Positions 1 through 13,015 of a stretch of DNA of 64,000 bases are shown here, piece after piece. The stretch lies in contig NC_068937.1 of assembly GCF_016801865.2 (NCBI RefSeq), positions 12,023,605-12,087,604 of the forward strand, written 5' to 3'. The stretch's first letter is position 1. Each line of letters begins with the position of its first letter. The notes beneath the pieces are model-generated. The model was not told the origin of the DNA. It saw only the letters and a list, made by a program, of their open reading frames with translations, and did not search any database. A program made the translations under genes and the position numbers. This DNA comes from Culex pipiens pallens. Its lineage: Eukaryota; Arthropoda; Insecta; Diptera; Culicidae.

Positions 1-234
1 TTCTCTCTTTCGCCGGCCGCGCGCATCTCGTTGTTTTCTCGCTCGTTGTTATCTCTCGCAGCTCGCTAGCGCGCTCTCGCACTCAATCCACAATCAGCTA
101 ACAAGGCAATATTCATGAAGGTGCGCACTGTTTGTTGCGCTCTTAACTCTTATTTATGAATTATATCAATCTTATAATAAATACTAATTTAATAATTTAT
201 TACATAATCAATCCTGCAACCCATAATCCCTACA
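1..234 (-). repeat. 3' LTR (truncated by window start)
   Basis: This is the direct repeat of 6207-6440. On the minus strand it begins TGTAGGGATT directly after a purine-rich tract. About 111 bp of the LTR lie outside the window, judged from the length of the right copy. Confidence 0.75.
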
Positions 235-252
235 TTCTCCCTGTTTTCTACT
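235..252 (-). promoter_or_regulatory. Polypurine tract of the LTR element
   Basis: The minus strand reads a run of A and G with few interruptions, ending GGGAGAA immediately before the LTR start TGTAGGG. This is the expected position of the plus-strand primer for reverse transcription of a minus-oriented element. Confidence 0.6.
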
Positions 253-1307
253 CTCAAGATGACGAATATCAATCATAATTCCTAACAGAAAAATGGCATG
301 AATGCTAAATCAATCAATTTTTTTTTTGAATTTCCTAAAAGATTTTCGTCGGGTTCCTCGACATTGTTTTCATGCTGATCTAAATACGAAAGCGCAGTCT
401 TCGAAATGTTTCATCTATGTTGTCCAAGAGACTGACATCCGATCGCAGGAGTTGTAGAAAATGGAATGCGCTGATGAGGTTGAAAATTTAAAAACACCTG
501 AAAATATAAGAAAAAGAAAAAACGAGGAGAAAAACAAAAACCAATTTTTTATGCAATACGAGATTAGTGATTGTTTACCTGATTTTCTTTAAATTTTATG
601 TAATTTAAAATTAAAAAGCTAATTTTACAAACATTGCTGAAATAACACGATTTAAAAAAATAATAATTCAAATCAAAAGCAATTTTTATATTTTTTAAAC
701 ATTTCGAATGAAATGGAATCACATTATTTTTATTTATTATCATTTTGTGAATATGAAATATAAAACAATGTGTTCTAAATTCAAAAATCTAACATGTTGC
801 TGACTTAAATAACAAATGAAGCATAATTCTGGCGTTTTTAAAGTTTTAAATTTATGTGTACCATAAAAAACAAAGAATAAACATTTCTAAAAATATATAC
901 AATGTGGTAATTTATTTAACTTATTTAAAAAAAAATCTGAAACAAAAACTATGACAGGCACAGATATTGTTTTTACTCAAATTTACACTTTGAATTTATG
1001 TGCGCCTGCCACGGAATTCAAACCGATCTATGGATTATGAGCCCAAGCCCAGTGCCACGTCCGATTGATCCACCAGACGGGACTTGAAGGTAAACATAAA
1101 CTGATTTTAATATTAAATGCAGACGTGACGAAAAGTATATGTTTGTAATTAATTCCCAAAAACACCCAATTCCCAAAAACACCCCCCAATGGATCTACAA
1201 GCAAGCTTATTCCTTCCTCATTTCCAATATTTTTATCTGTACTTTTCTGTAATTTATTCCCAACCAAGCTGTACAGCTAAAACAAACAACATTTTTTTTT
1301 TTTAAAT

Positions 1308-1490
1308 AAAGGCTAGTATGGAGATCGGAAGGAAAGGGGTCAAGAAACAGCTTTACGAACAGCAGAACAAAGGAGAGGGAGCGTTTTCTTGAGGCTTTTC
1401 TTCACCCTATCTGGCTTGCTTTCGCTTCTACTGCTGCCCATTTGAATTTTTTTCTTGACCGGTTCCTTCCGATGTGCAAACACCGCTTAA
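1308..1490. mobile_element. MITE family M, copy 1 (inside the LTR element)
   Basis: This is a short element of about 183 bp. Its ends carry inverted repeats built on ATCGGAAGGAA followed by GGTCAAGAAA. A second full copy lies inverted at 27741-27924, and related ends occur at 32712 and 34689. It has no coding capacity. Confidence 0.75.
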
Positions 1491-3756
1491 CATTGTATCA
1501 AAAATTTCCGCATTTTAACTAATTTTGAAACTGTTAATAAATCATGGCAAAAATTACTAAAATGCAAAATCAGTAATATTTTCGAAGAATTTGTTTTCAT
1601 CAGTACCGGTACACTTTTATAAAATAAAAAATAGTCCATATTTCAGTTTAAGATGATTTCTTGAAAAGCAATCTCAATAAATGAGATGAAGCAAATTGCA
1701 AAAATAATATAAATAATTCAATTAATGCTCAAAATGTGCTTTGCTGCACAAAATACATTTTTTTTTTATAAAAAAATAATATCAAATGTTGTTTATTTTT
1801 GCCACAAAAGCTTTCTTTAAAAAAAATTACCGATTTTACGATTTTGTTCTGTAAATGCATGGTAGTATCAACATTTTTCAATTTTTATATAAAAAGTTTT
1901 GAACTTTCTATTAATATTCACCTATGCGATCTTTTAACCAGACAAACGATAGTTTTTACCGAATAGTTTTTTTTCTCTGTTGTGTCTACTTAATAATAGT
2001 TTTGTTTATCTTGAAACAAAACATAGTACAGAAAATATTATTCTAATGAATAAAACAAAATCATGTGGTAAATTGTTGCAATAAAAATAAAATATATAAA
2101 CTGAAATAAATGCCGTTCCGCTATATTCGATTTCTATTATATGTCAAATTAATTTTCTCTTCAAATTGTATTTATTGTAGCTAAAGGTATGGATTCAAGC
2201 ACTTTTGATATTACCGTAGATTAGATTATTCAATGTTACATTTAATCATGATCAAAACAATGTTTAACGTCATATTATTTATATATACCTTCAAAATGTA
2301 CTGTGCTTATCAGATAACAACAAAAAACATATTTTATTCAATTATTCTTGTAATGCATAGATGTATAGATTGCAATCTGACTACTTTCTCAAAGAGTTCC
2401 AGCCCAGGCGAAACATTTTTCAAACTACCACCGCAGAGGTCTGTCAGGCTCCAACATGGAGGAGACAATATCCTAACCATACTTTCCTTCAAAACGTATC
2501 TTGCTTATCTAAAAACAGCTGAACGATTTTTTAATGTTTTATATTTAAATATTTTGTTTTATTTTTCTCGTAATGTAAAATGGGTTCCAAGCAACTTTGA
2601 TATATTACTTGAGTAGATTGTTAACAGAAACTTATTTTTTTTTAATCACGATCTTTACGATCCCTGTCAATAATTTCTTTTCTTATTTAAAATTTTAACT
2701 TTTTCATTGCTGATAAACTCCTGTTATTTAATTTGAAAAAGTTTGGTTTCATAATTATGTACAATCGATTAAAGAACCCCAAAGTTTCTTTAATTTATTT
2801 CAAAATAATGTTTCTCCTAATTTGATTTTGATATATTTACATTACTAAAATTCTGAAAGTTTTTTTTTAACTCAATAAAATGATACAGTGTTAAAATATA
2901 ATTTCTGTCGAAACTAATGAATGATTTTGAAATATTTTGATACAAATAACAGATATTGCATTGAAAAATAAAAATAAATATAATAAATATTTCCTAGTTT
3001 TTTTTTTAAATAATGTTTTTTTTTTCGTTGCTCAAATTGTCACTCATACTTCTCAACTCAAAATTAATATTTAAATATTTGTATTATTTTCTCTTGTGAC
3101 GCAACGCTCTCACACTTTACATTATATTTTAAGCATTTCTGATGATTAATCATTCCTTTATTATTTATTATTTAAAAATGCATCAAATTAATGATTAAGT
3201 GAATTATTTTACCTTTTTTTAACTAATAATGTATTGTTCATGTTAACGATTACTTAATTTTTTACTTCCCTGTGAAATAATGTTGGATTTCAAGCAACTT
3301 TTGTATCACAGCTGAGTAAATCGATTAAAGTAACAATTAACCATAACAACTATCAATATGGAATACTTAATCCTAGACTTAATCATTAACGTCTTTCAAT
3401 TTAGAGGTTTATCTTTCAAGAGAGGACAACTCCAGTGTTAGTGACAACCGTTTTAGTCCTATTCGATGAATTTAAAATCATTTTTTTTTAGGTAGTTCAC
3501 AGACATAACGCCAAAATACATATTGCTTTATTTGTGGATACCAAAAAGTGCTCACTTTCACATTTAAATTTATTTATTCATTTTCTGAGGTCAATTTCTT
3601 TTGTGATGTTAAAGACGGTCCTTAATTGAATGAAAAGATTTGCTGAACAATATATTTTTAAAATCCATAAAATCCATAAGGCTCCTTCTGCGAAGTTATT
3701 AAAAAAAAAATCATCACAAAAGTCTGTCGGGTTCCTTTATCGAGGAGATTGTTATC
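1491..3756. other. AT-rich interior of LTR element, no gene
   Basis: This is non-coding AT-rich sequence. An isolated diverged unit of the 53-bp satellite sits near 2385-2475, about 1.3 kb from the array. I see no protein similarity; the 127-residue reading frame at 2233-2616 runs through that stray unit and is not credible as a gene. Confidence 0.6.
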
Positions 3757-4430
3757 TGACTGCTATCGCAAAGAACTCCAGCACAGATTATTCATTTTTT
3801 TAATCTGACTACCATCGCAGAGGTCTTTCAGGCTCCAACACAGAGGATACTTTTTTCTGACTACCATCGCAGAGGTCTGTCAGGCTCCAACACAGAGGAG
3901 ACTTTTTTTCTGACTACCATCGCAGAGGTTTGTCAGGCTCCAACACAGAGGAGATTTTTTTCTGACTACCATCGCAGAGGTCTGTCAGGCTCCAACACAG
4001 AGAAGACTTTTTTTTCTGACTATCATCGCAGAGGTCTGTCAGGCTCCAACACAGAGGAGACTTTTTTCTGACTACCATCGCAGAGGTCTGTCAGGCTCCA
4101 ACACAGAGGAGACTTTTTTCTGACTACCATCGCAGAGGTTTGTCAGGCTCCAACACAGAGGAGACTTTTTTTTCTGACTACCATCGCAGAGGTCTGTCAG
4201 GCTCCAACACAGAGGAGACTTTTTTTCTGACTACCATCGCAGAGGTCTGTCAGGCTCCAACACAGAGGAGACTTTTTTCTGACTACCATCGCAGAGGTCT
4301 GTCAGGCTCCAACACAGAGGAGACTTTTTTCTGACTACCATCGCAGAGGTCTGTCAGGCTCCAACACAGAGGAGACTTTTTTCTAACTACCATCACAGAG
4401 GCTTGTCAGTCTCCAACACAGAAGAGACTT
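3757..4430. repeat. 53-bp satellite array, about 12 units
   Basis: Head-to-tail units of 52-54 bp carry the core ACTACCATCGCAGAGGTCTG and then CAGGCTCCAACACAGAGGAG. Each ends in a T-run of variable length, which causes the length change between units. The outermost units (3757-3804 and 4380-4430) are diverged while the middle ones are nearly identical, as expected for a tandem array homogenised by unequal exchange. Confidence 0.95.
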
Positions 4431-4439
4431 CAAAATTAA

Positions 4440-6060
4440 CTATGACTAATCAATTATAACGGAAAAAAACGTTGCTCAAATCAAATTTCAGAGCAAAACA
4501 TTGATTGTCAATTTCTGCATAAATCTATAAAATTTTCATTAGAATTCTAAAACGATAGTTTTCAATTTCCACAGCATCAAGCAACAATCTAATATTGCAT
4601 CAAATTCAAATTATCGTCAATAATAACAACAATCAAATCTTTATTCAAATGAGAACTAAACATTTTTTCATTAACCATAAAATTAATAATCAAATTTTGC
4701 ATCAACTTCAAAACAAAACATTGGTCATCAATTACCATATAAACAATCAAATATTGCGTCAAATTTAAAACTCAAACTTGCCCATCATAAAACAACAATC
4801 AAATATTGCATGAAATTTAAAACCGAAAAAAAATACCGTTCTATAATAACAAAACTCAAATTCAGAAAACAAATCTTGGCCTTCGATTGCCACAACAAAA
4901 AGCAAATCTATCATCATATTCAAAATAATAACTGGTTTTCGATTACCACAATATCAATCAAACCTCGTATCTTACTCGAAACAAAATATTGGTTTTCATT
5001 TATCGCAAAAATAAGCAAATTTGTCATCTTATCATAACAAAACATTGGGCTTTAATTCCCTCATCAACAATCAAATCTTTCAATCAAAATTAAACCTGTA
5101 AATTTTGTAATTTGTGATTTTATTGGACTTTGCATCAAGTCATTGCCACAACAAGCATATCTTTCATTAAATTTAAAACAAAGCTAACAAGAAGCAAATA
5201 TTTATCTTATTCAAAAATAAACATTGGTCTTCAATTACCAAAATAACCAGCATCCAATCCAAAATAAAAAATAAAAATAATGATCATCAATAATAACAAC
5301 AATCCATAACAATCAAATTTTGCATCAAATTCAAAACAAAACATTGGTCGTCAATTATAATAACAACAATAAAATTCAAACAACAAATTTGATTTCAATT
5401 ACCAAAACAACAACTAAATTAAAAACAAATTATCTACCTTCAATCGCAAACTAATCCTCCATCAAATTCAAAACGAAATATTGATTTTCAATTTCCACAA
5501 TCTTGTCAAATCTTTTGTCAAATTATAAACAAAATATTGATTTTCATCAATCACAAAAATAAGAAAAAAAAATTGAAGTCCAATTCGTAACAAAACATTG
5601 GCGTTCAATTTCCACAACAACAATTATACATTGCATCAAATTAAAAACAAAACATTGGTCGTCAATCAAAACAACAACAATCAAATCTAAAGCAAAAATG
5701 TGATTGTACAAAAACAATCAAATTTCGAACAAATTATTTGCCTTCAAATTCCACCATAAACTTAGAATAAAACATTGGTTTTCAATTATCACAACGAAAA
5801 ACCAAACTTACTACTTCAAAACAAAACATTCGTTCCCAATATCACAACAACAAGCAAATCATTCATTAAATTCAAGACCGTCAATTATCGCAGATAGTTT
5901 TATGCCTTTTATCAATTTCAAATAACAAGTTCAAGCAAAAATTTACCTGTTTCAAAACACGGGCAAAACAAAAGCGAAACTTTGGACCTACATCCTGGCA
6001 GGTAAACAAAACTGTTGGATTTCACAACACAACAATTCAAGCAAAACAAATGATCTTTCA
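4440..6060. repeat. Degenerate AT-rich repeat field
   Basis: Roughly 60-bp modules recur with strong divergence. The words AAACAAAACATTGG, TCAATTACCA and CAACAATCAAAT appear in this order again and again. Many units carry indels, so this looks older than the adjacent 53-bp array. It has no coding potential. Confidence 0.7.
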
Positions 6061-6081
6061 TGAATCAAAAGGTTCGACTTA

Positions 6082-6094
6082 CCGGACTGTGCCA
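6082..6094 (-). promoter_or_regulatory. Putative primer-binding site of the LTR element
   Basis: Minus-strand TGGCACAGTCCGG lies one base from the LTR end. On the plus strand, GGTTCGA (a tRNA T-loop-like word) precedes it, which suggests an extended match to a tRNA 3' end. I cannot name the tRNA. Confidence 0.5.
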
Positions 6095-6095
6095 T

Positions 6096-6440
6096 TGTCG
6101 TGATCGGGGACTTTCTTTTATAATAAAAACACAGATATTTTGCAATTAACAAACAACACGTCTTATTCCACAGAAATTAACCACAAAACTGATTTGACAA
6201 TCTTCATTCTCTCTTTCGCCGGCCGCGCGCATCTCGTTGTTTTCTCGCTCGTTGTTATCTCTCGCAGCTCGCTAGCGCGCTCTCGCACTCAATCCACAAT
6301 CAGCTAACAAGGCAATATTCATGAAGGTGCGCACTGTTTGTTGCGCTCTTAACTCTTATTTATGAATTATATCAATCTTATAATAAATACTAATTTAATA
6401 ATTTATTACATAATCAATCCTGCAACCCATAATCCCTACA
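6096..6440 (-). repeat. 5' LTR of the non-coding LTR element
   Basis: This is 345 bp, TG to CA in either reading. The GC-rich CGCCGGCCGCGCGC block and CTCGCTAGCGCGCTCTCGC stand out from the AT-rich surroundings and may hold promoter functions. Confidence 0.7.
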
Positions 6441-6572
6441 GCTCCCAGAGCAACTCTCGTTTGTTCTGGTTTTTTCACTGTCTTGCCCCGAGATTTAACT
6501 ACTTTATTCTAGACTTTATTTTATTTTCAATGGAAATAAAACAGCTTGATGAGATTATATTTTTTTACCACT

Positions 6573-7054
6573 AAGGCCGTTGCAAATATTTTTCAAAGTT
6601 TATGTCGCCCCCCCCCCCCCTCCCCTTCAAAATCGGTCCGAAAAATCAGGGGGCAAAAAAATATTTTTTCAAAAAACTTCAAAATTTCAAAGGAAATAGA
6701 AGTCTAACCAACTGAAAACAATCTAAAATGCATTTTTCAGCGTTCAAATTCATGTTTAGCATGTCTGGGATCGATCAAAAATATTTTCATTTTTATGGAA
6801 TTCCAATGTACAGCATTGCAAAAAGTTTTTTTTTCGGCGAAAAAAAAAATTCTTTAACACTTTGATGTTTTGAAAACTAATGATTGCAAAACAACTGGGC
6901 AGGTGTAAAATGCATTTTAAAACACTTATTTCATTCTTATGTTGAAATTATGGCTTGTAATTTAATTTTTTATATTTTTTTATTTTTTTGCACCCCCCTC
7001 GACCCCGACCAGAGTCGAGGGACATAAACTTCAAAAAATATTTGCAACGGCCTT
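6573..7054. mobile_element. TIR element L (MITE)
   Basis: Inverted ends AAGGCCGTTGCAAATATTT and AAATATTTGCAACGGCCTT extend imperfectly for about 35 bp and are flanked by TA on both sides. The interior has a 13-C run near 6607 and C-rich/G-rich blocks just inside each end. No ORF is present. Confidence 0.8.
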
Positions 7055-7307
7055 ATTTTATGTGAAAGGTTTGAAAGAAAATTATCTTTTAACATATTTG
7101 CAATAACTAAAACCAAAATTTGTTGGATAAATTTTTAACAAATTCAATATTTTTTCATGTTTTCAAAACGATGTTTTCAAAAAAATCTTTTGATTCATAA
7201 AACAATATAATAAAATTCTCTGTCAAATACATCCATAGTTTATAAGTATTTTTAATGTCTTAAAAACCATTTAATTGGGTCCTAAAATTAAGCTTAAATT
7301 TGTGATA

Positions 7308-9051
7308 TAAGGCTTTCTAGTCACAAATTTACCAACACATTCAAAGTATGTTTACATGACAGCTGGACGTTTGTTTGCATCAGGTTTCCTATCTCTTTCT
7401 AGCAAAAGTTTTTTTGTCAGGCGACTTCTAGCTGGTTTTTTTTGACTGGCTGCCCGATATGTCAGACAACATACTTCGCAGGGCTGTGACAGCTACAGCT
7501 CGATCATTGTTTCCCACTCAGCGCGTTCCGTTTAAATTCCGTTTAGAATTCCGCTTGAGCGAAAAAAGTTCGATTCGAATTCTAAACAGTGTTCGTTTTA
7601 GATTCTAAAACGCATTCCGTTTCAAACGCAACAACCGGTTCCGTTTGAGTTTTCGCCGCAAATCGGTTCAAGTGGAATTCAAACGGAATCGAAACGGAAT
7701 GGACGGGTTAGTTTTGACAGCTGCTTCTTCTTCTTGTTTTTATTATAGTGGTTTCTTTTTTGTGTTGGTTGAATTGAAATTCAACCAGAAAAAAAACAAA
7801 CTGGATTTTGTTAAACTTTGAGATTAAATTTATTAATTATTCCGAGAATTATTCATAAAAAAAACACGAGTCCCAGCCCCAATTCCCCCTTTTTAATGAT
7901 CCTTATTTTCACAAAATTACAAAGTGGGATGCTGCACACGTACATGGATCATAAATTAACCAAGTCGGCAGGTTCAGCTGCTCGGGGCTGTTTACGGGAC
8001 ATTCGACACTGGAACTGCTCGTCCGAACCGTACGCCATTGGAAGACGAAAGTACAAGAAGCTTGACGCTTGCTGCGAGTTGTTTACAGGATGATAGATGG
8101 GAGGAATCAGGACCTCTCGGCGGGAGCTGATAAAGGTGAACAACGGTGCTGCCGTCGCCTTTTCCGGGATCTGCTCCGCCGTACCCTTCGACTCCTTCGT
8201 CTAGCGCATGGAAGCAATGGCGAGTACAAACTCCAAGGACCGGGGTGGCTACTACGGTTGCTCCTGACATGCTACCGCCGCTTCCCATCATGCTCAGATC
8301 GGCTGCGGTAGAGGATGACGAAGGCAAGTACACGGCGGACGATTCCCGCTTGTGGCCACTGGAATAGTGCACTAACTAGGTCGGTTCCTGCTTGGGCACG
8401 TGGTCCGTCCTGGAGGATGACGACGACGCTAGAAGACTTCAAGGCTAAAGCTAGATGGCGCTTCTTCTAGAATTGACACGCGTGATGCTTGTACTTCCTA
8501 CACAGGCCATCGACGTCGACGAAAACGGGACGCCACCACCGAGCTCTTCGTCTGCCTTCCGGTACTACTGCTGACACTTCCCGCACAGCAAATCTCACTT
8601 CCATTTCCGGACTCTTGCTCTATTGACTCTTATCTATTCATAAAAAAACAGAGATTTTTTTCCCAGAAAACGCGGCACGTTTTAAAACAAAACAGGAATG
8701 AACAAGTTTTGGCGCATTCCTTTTTTCAACACTTTGACGTTTGACCCACACCCGATTGTCAAAAATCAACAACATAACCGTTTCGGCGAACTCCGGCGAA
8801 ATGTCATCAAGGTTCTGCCGTACACCAGCAGGTGTCGCTAATGTGCTAAAATGGCTCAAACGGAATCTAAACGGAGTCCAACCGGAGATTCCGTTTAGAA
8901 AATTTCGAAGCAATTTTCGAAGCGGAATTCGAAGCGGAATGAACCCGTCATGCGGAAAACGATTTGATTGGGTTGCATCAGGACACTGTGACGAGGAGTT
9001 CGTCATTTTTGAGTTAAATTATATTTTTTTCACTGGGCCTAGAAAGCCTTA
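7308..9051. mobile_element. TIR element B, copy 1, split by element C
   Basis: It is bounded by TAAGGCTTTCTAG and CTAGAAAGCCTTA. It matches the intact 282-bp copy at 25232-25513 on both sides of a 1462-bp insertion at 7513-8974. The flanks GATA and TTAATG are compatible with a TA target. Confidence 0.85.
7513..8974. mobile_element. Element C, TTCCGTTT-repeat element with GC-rich cargo
   Basis: It is defined by comparison with the intact B copy: B is interrupted exactly between CATTGTTT and GCATCAGG. Both ends of the insert are crowded with copies of TTCCGTTT or its complement plus GAATTC-centred words, the usual look of subterminal repeats. The middle, about 7920-8640, is distinctly richer in G and C and has open frames of 60-126 codons, none of which I recognise. 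It may be captured host sequence. No transposase is visible. Confidence 0.65.
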
Positions 9052-9307
9052 TTAATGTTCACAAAGATAAAGCTTGTTTTTCTGAATACAATGACCCTTT
9101 GAACGACCGCAAAGGATTTGAAATGGATTTTTAATTCAATTTTGAAAAATTAACTTCACGGCCCTTCTTGACAGAAAAGCTCCTACTTGTTGTCTTGTCA
9201 ATTTTTTTTTTTTGCATTAAAATGAAAAAAAAGTGATCATAAATGGTTTTTAAACGTGTTTTTTATCGCTGTACATAAAAATTTACATAGGGCTTTAGTA
9301 CCCAATT

Positions 9308-10548
9308 CTCAAATAGATTGAAATAGTGAAAGAAACCTTAAATTTAAAGCTAGTTACTAAAGAAGAATTGAGTGAATTTAATTTGAAAATTGTTCAAAAT
9401 AATTATTCAAGAAATAGAAAAAAAAAATCAAGCAGGTATGCTTGTGAATCCCGACATTCTGACAAAAAATCACAAATTTCCAAGCAAATTTCCGACTTTT
9501 TCCCGATTTTTAGCGGATTTTGGCGAATTCCCGACTTTTTCCCGACTTGAGTTGCCACCTTGCAAAGAACTACCTAAATCTACATATAAACCCACTGAAA
9601 AGAACATGATCGATGTTGTTTTAACTCAAATTGATTTTTTTTTCATTAGAGTGCAGAAAGGGGAAATATATCCTTTCTAATCAAACACCTGTCTTCGTCA
9701 TATGGAGAGTTTGATGCTCGATTAAAGCTCCAAAAATATTATTTAGGCTATAAACTTACCAGCAACAGCACCGCCTCGAGTAAGCACGCAAATGTGTGCC
9801 ACTTACTGGCCAAACAGATACTTTCTATTTTGCGAGACCATTTCGGGTTTTTATTAGCAAGCGCCATCAAAAAAACAAACGCGCCAAGTCTTTTGACGTT
9901 TGACTTTTGACGACCCATTCCAATCGAAGGCTGAAGAAAACCGAGCGAGAAGCGAAGGCAAATAAAGAACAAAGGGTGGCCACCAAAACCACCACCATCC
10001 ACTGAGAATTTTGGCCAGCGCCTGTTGGAGTGAGCCAGTGATGCCAGGAAATTTTCTCTATAAATGCTACTTTTCGTGACTGTTCGCTTAAAATTTCATC
10101 AATTTTGGCAGCACTAAGCAGACCCAAAAGAGCGCTGGAAGAAAAAATTAACTATGCTGAAAATAGGAAAATGGGCGTGGCCCAATGCACTCGACTGATT
10201 AGAATGCATTTGGGAAATATTGTTTTTAAATGCTTGTAAAAGAAATTGCATAACTTTTAATAAAAGTGAAAATAAACAGAAATGTTCACAAAAAGTTGCT
10301 CTACTCGTTGGTGTACTTGGTTTTAGTAAATTTCAAGGATTTAAACAAACAATAGTATGTGCAGGTCAAAAGTGGGAATCACTCAAGGAATTTCGATTTA
10401 GTAAAGAAAAGACGTAGGGAGGTTTGTTCATGATCAGGTTTTTGTGAATTTATAAATATCATCGATTTAAGTGTGAAACTAAAAAAATTGTGTCAAATGT
10501 AAAATTAATATCTCGTCAATTCCGGCTCGACCGTCCACCTCCTCCTCC
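9308..10548. other. Spacer between element A and KIF4 3' end
   Basis: No credible gene is seen. Around 10051-10090 the words TCTATAAATG and ACTTTTCGTGACTGTTCGCT occur. The second is nearly repeated at 35111-35130, upstream of xmas-2. The short open frames here have no recognisable domains. Confidence 0.5.
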
Positions 10549-10618
10549 TCACATGTCGTCTAGCAGGGGCTTGCGCTTCTTGACCGAGTACACGTACGTC
10601 GGCGTCAGCAGGTCAATT
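10549..10618 (-). CDS. Klp3A: Chromokinesin KIF4/Klp3A, exon 3 (last)
   Basis: This last coding exon is reached over a 76-bp intron (10619-10694) with GTGGGT donor and TTTCAG acceptor. With this junction the frame runs K-IDLLTPTYVYSVKKRKPLLDDM and stops at TGA (10549-10551). The unspliced frame of exon 2 would instead run on and stop in the intron at 10613. The exon encodes a basic, short C-terminal tail following the CXC domain. Choice of the donor rests on frame: it is the one good GT that keeps this exon open. Confidence 0.75.
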
Positions 10619-10694
10619 CTGAAACGAGGAAACAACGAAAGAAACACCGTTGGACAAACGCTTCAGCAGCGGAGAATTGCTCAAGGTCACCCAC

Positions 10695-11113
10695 TTGGCC
10701 CGCTTCGGCGACTGGTCCAGGGCCTCGGCCGCATCTCCGCCGTCGTCTTCGCCATCGTCCTGCGATTTGCGCTTCTCCGGCGGCGGCGGCGGCGTTCCGT
10801 TCTGGACCACGTTCTCCTTGTCCATCTCCACGTCTTCACCCTCACGGTCATCGTCCTCGTCATCCAGCAGGACGTCCAGCCGGCGGTTGCGGCACGTGTC
10901 CGAGCAGCGGCAACTTTCGCCGCAGAACTCGCCGAGCTTTTTGCAGCCGCACCGCTTCGTCGAGCAGCCGGTCGTGCAGGTGCAGTGCGGGGCGCTGCCG
11001 GAACGGTCCGCGGCGTCGCTGCTGCTTCCAGTTGTCGTCGTCGCCGGGTCGTCCGTTGTTCCGGTGCTCTTCTTTTTCTTGGCGGCGAGCATCGATTCGC
11101 GCACGCTGGTCGA
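10695..11113 (-). CDS. Klp3A: Chromokinesin KIF4/Klp3A, exon 2 with CXC domain
   Basis: This exon encodes about residues 1014-1152. A cysteine-rich stretch (about 1057-1087) has the spacing CTCTTGC-STKRCGCKK-FC-SCRC-C, the CXC signature at the C-terminus of KIF4-type chromokinesins, which in the family contributes to chromosome binding. It is preceded by a lysine cluster (likely nuclear localisation) and followed by an acidic stretch and a proline run. The acceptor TCCCTGCAG ends at 11114, and the exon joins in phase 0 to the donor at 19258. Alone it would look like a small orphan gene; the kinesin motor on the same strand upstream and the matching phase make it the missing C-terminus. Confidence 0.85.
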
Positions 11114-11256
11114 CTGCAGGGAGGGAAAAGAAAAGGATTAATATTTCTTATATGGGTCAGAATTTCAGAACATGGTGACGACTCAAATTTAAATAACAAA
11201 AAATCCTTACTTATCTAATGACCAGATGATAAAAAATTAAGATTCTATGAACCAAG

Positions 11257-12998
<1,742 letters not shown>

Positions 12999-13015
12999 AT
13001 GAACCAAGAATTTTT

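Larger units (their letters stand above)
1..6440 (-). mobile_element. Non-coding LTR retroelement (LARD-like) with satellite body, minus strand
   Basis: Bases 1-234 recur exactly, as far as I can read, at 6207-6440, so two direct LTR copies flank a 5.86-kb interior. Polarity is minus. The interior next to the left LTR is purine-rich on the minus strand (polypurine tract, 235-252). Next to the right LTR, minus-strand TGGCACAGTCCGG (6082-6094) starts with TGG one base after an LTR ending in CA, as a primer-binding site does. That makes the right LTR 345 bp (6096-6440, TG to CA) and means the left LTR is cut off by the window edge. No gag or pol similarity is visible in any frame; the interior is AT-rich DNA plus two repeat arrays. 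It would depend on proteins from another LTR element. An alternative is two LTRs of a family with unrelated sequence between them, but the PBS and PPT argue against that. Confidence 0.72.
7273..9307. mobile_element. TIR element A, copy 1, split by element B
   Basis: The left part (7273-7307) and right part (9052-9307) together match the uninterrupted copy at 45594-45896. The ends AATTGGGTCCTAAA and TTTAGTACCCAATT are inverted repeats. About 1.74 kb of foreign DNA (element B with C inside) interrupts it after GATA. Confidence 0.85.

Noticed and set aside
4140..4334. 64-codon ORF with repeated SGSNTEETFF
   Set aside because: It is a translation of the 53-bp satellite; variable T-runs break the frame elsewhere.
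3757..4430. CRISPR-like regularly spaced repeats
   Set aside because: The whole unit is repeated without unique spacers, in a eukaryotic retroelement.
9748..10127. Overlapping minus-strand ORFs of about 85 codons
   Set aside because: No domain, no splice context and no homology I recognise; kept only as an unexplained GC-richer spacer.
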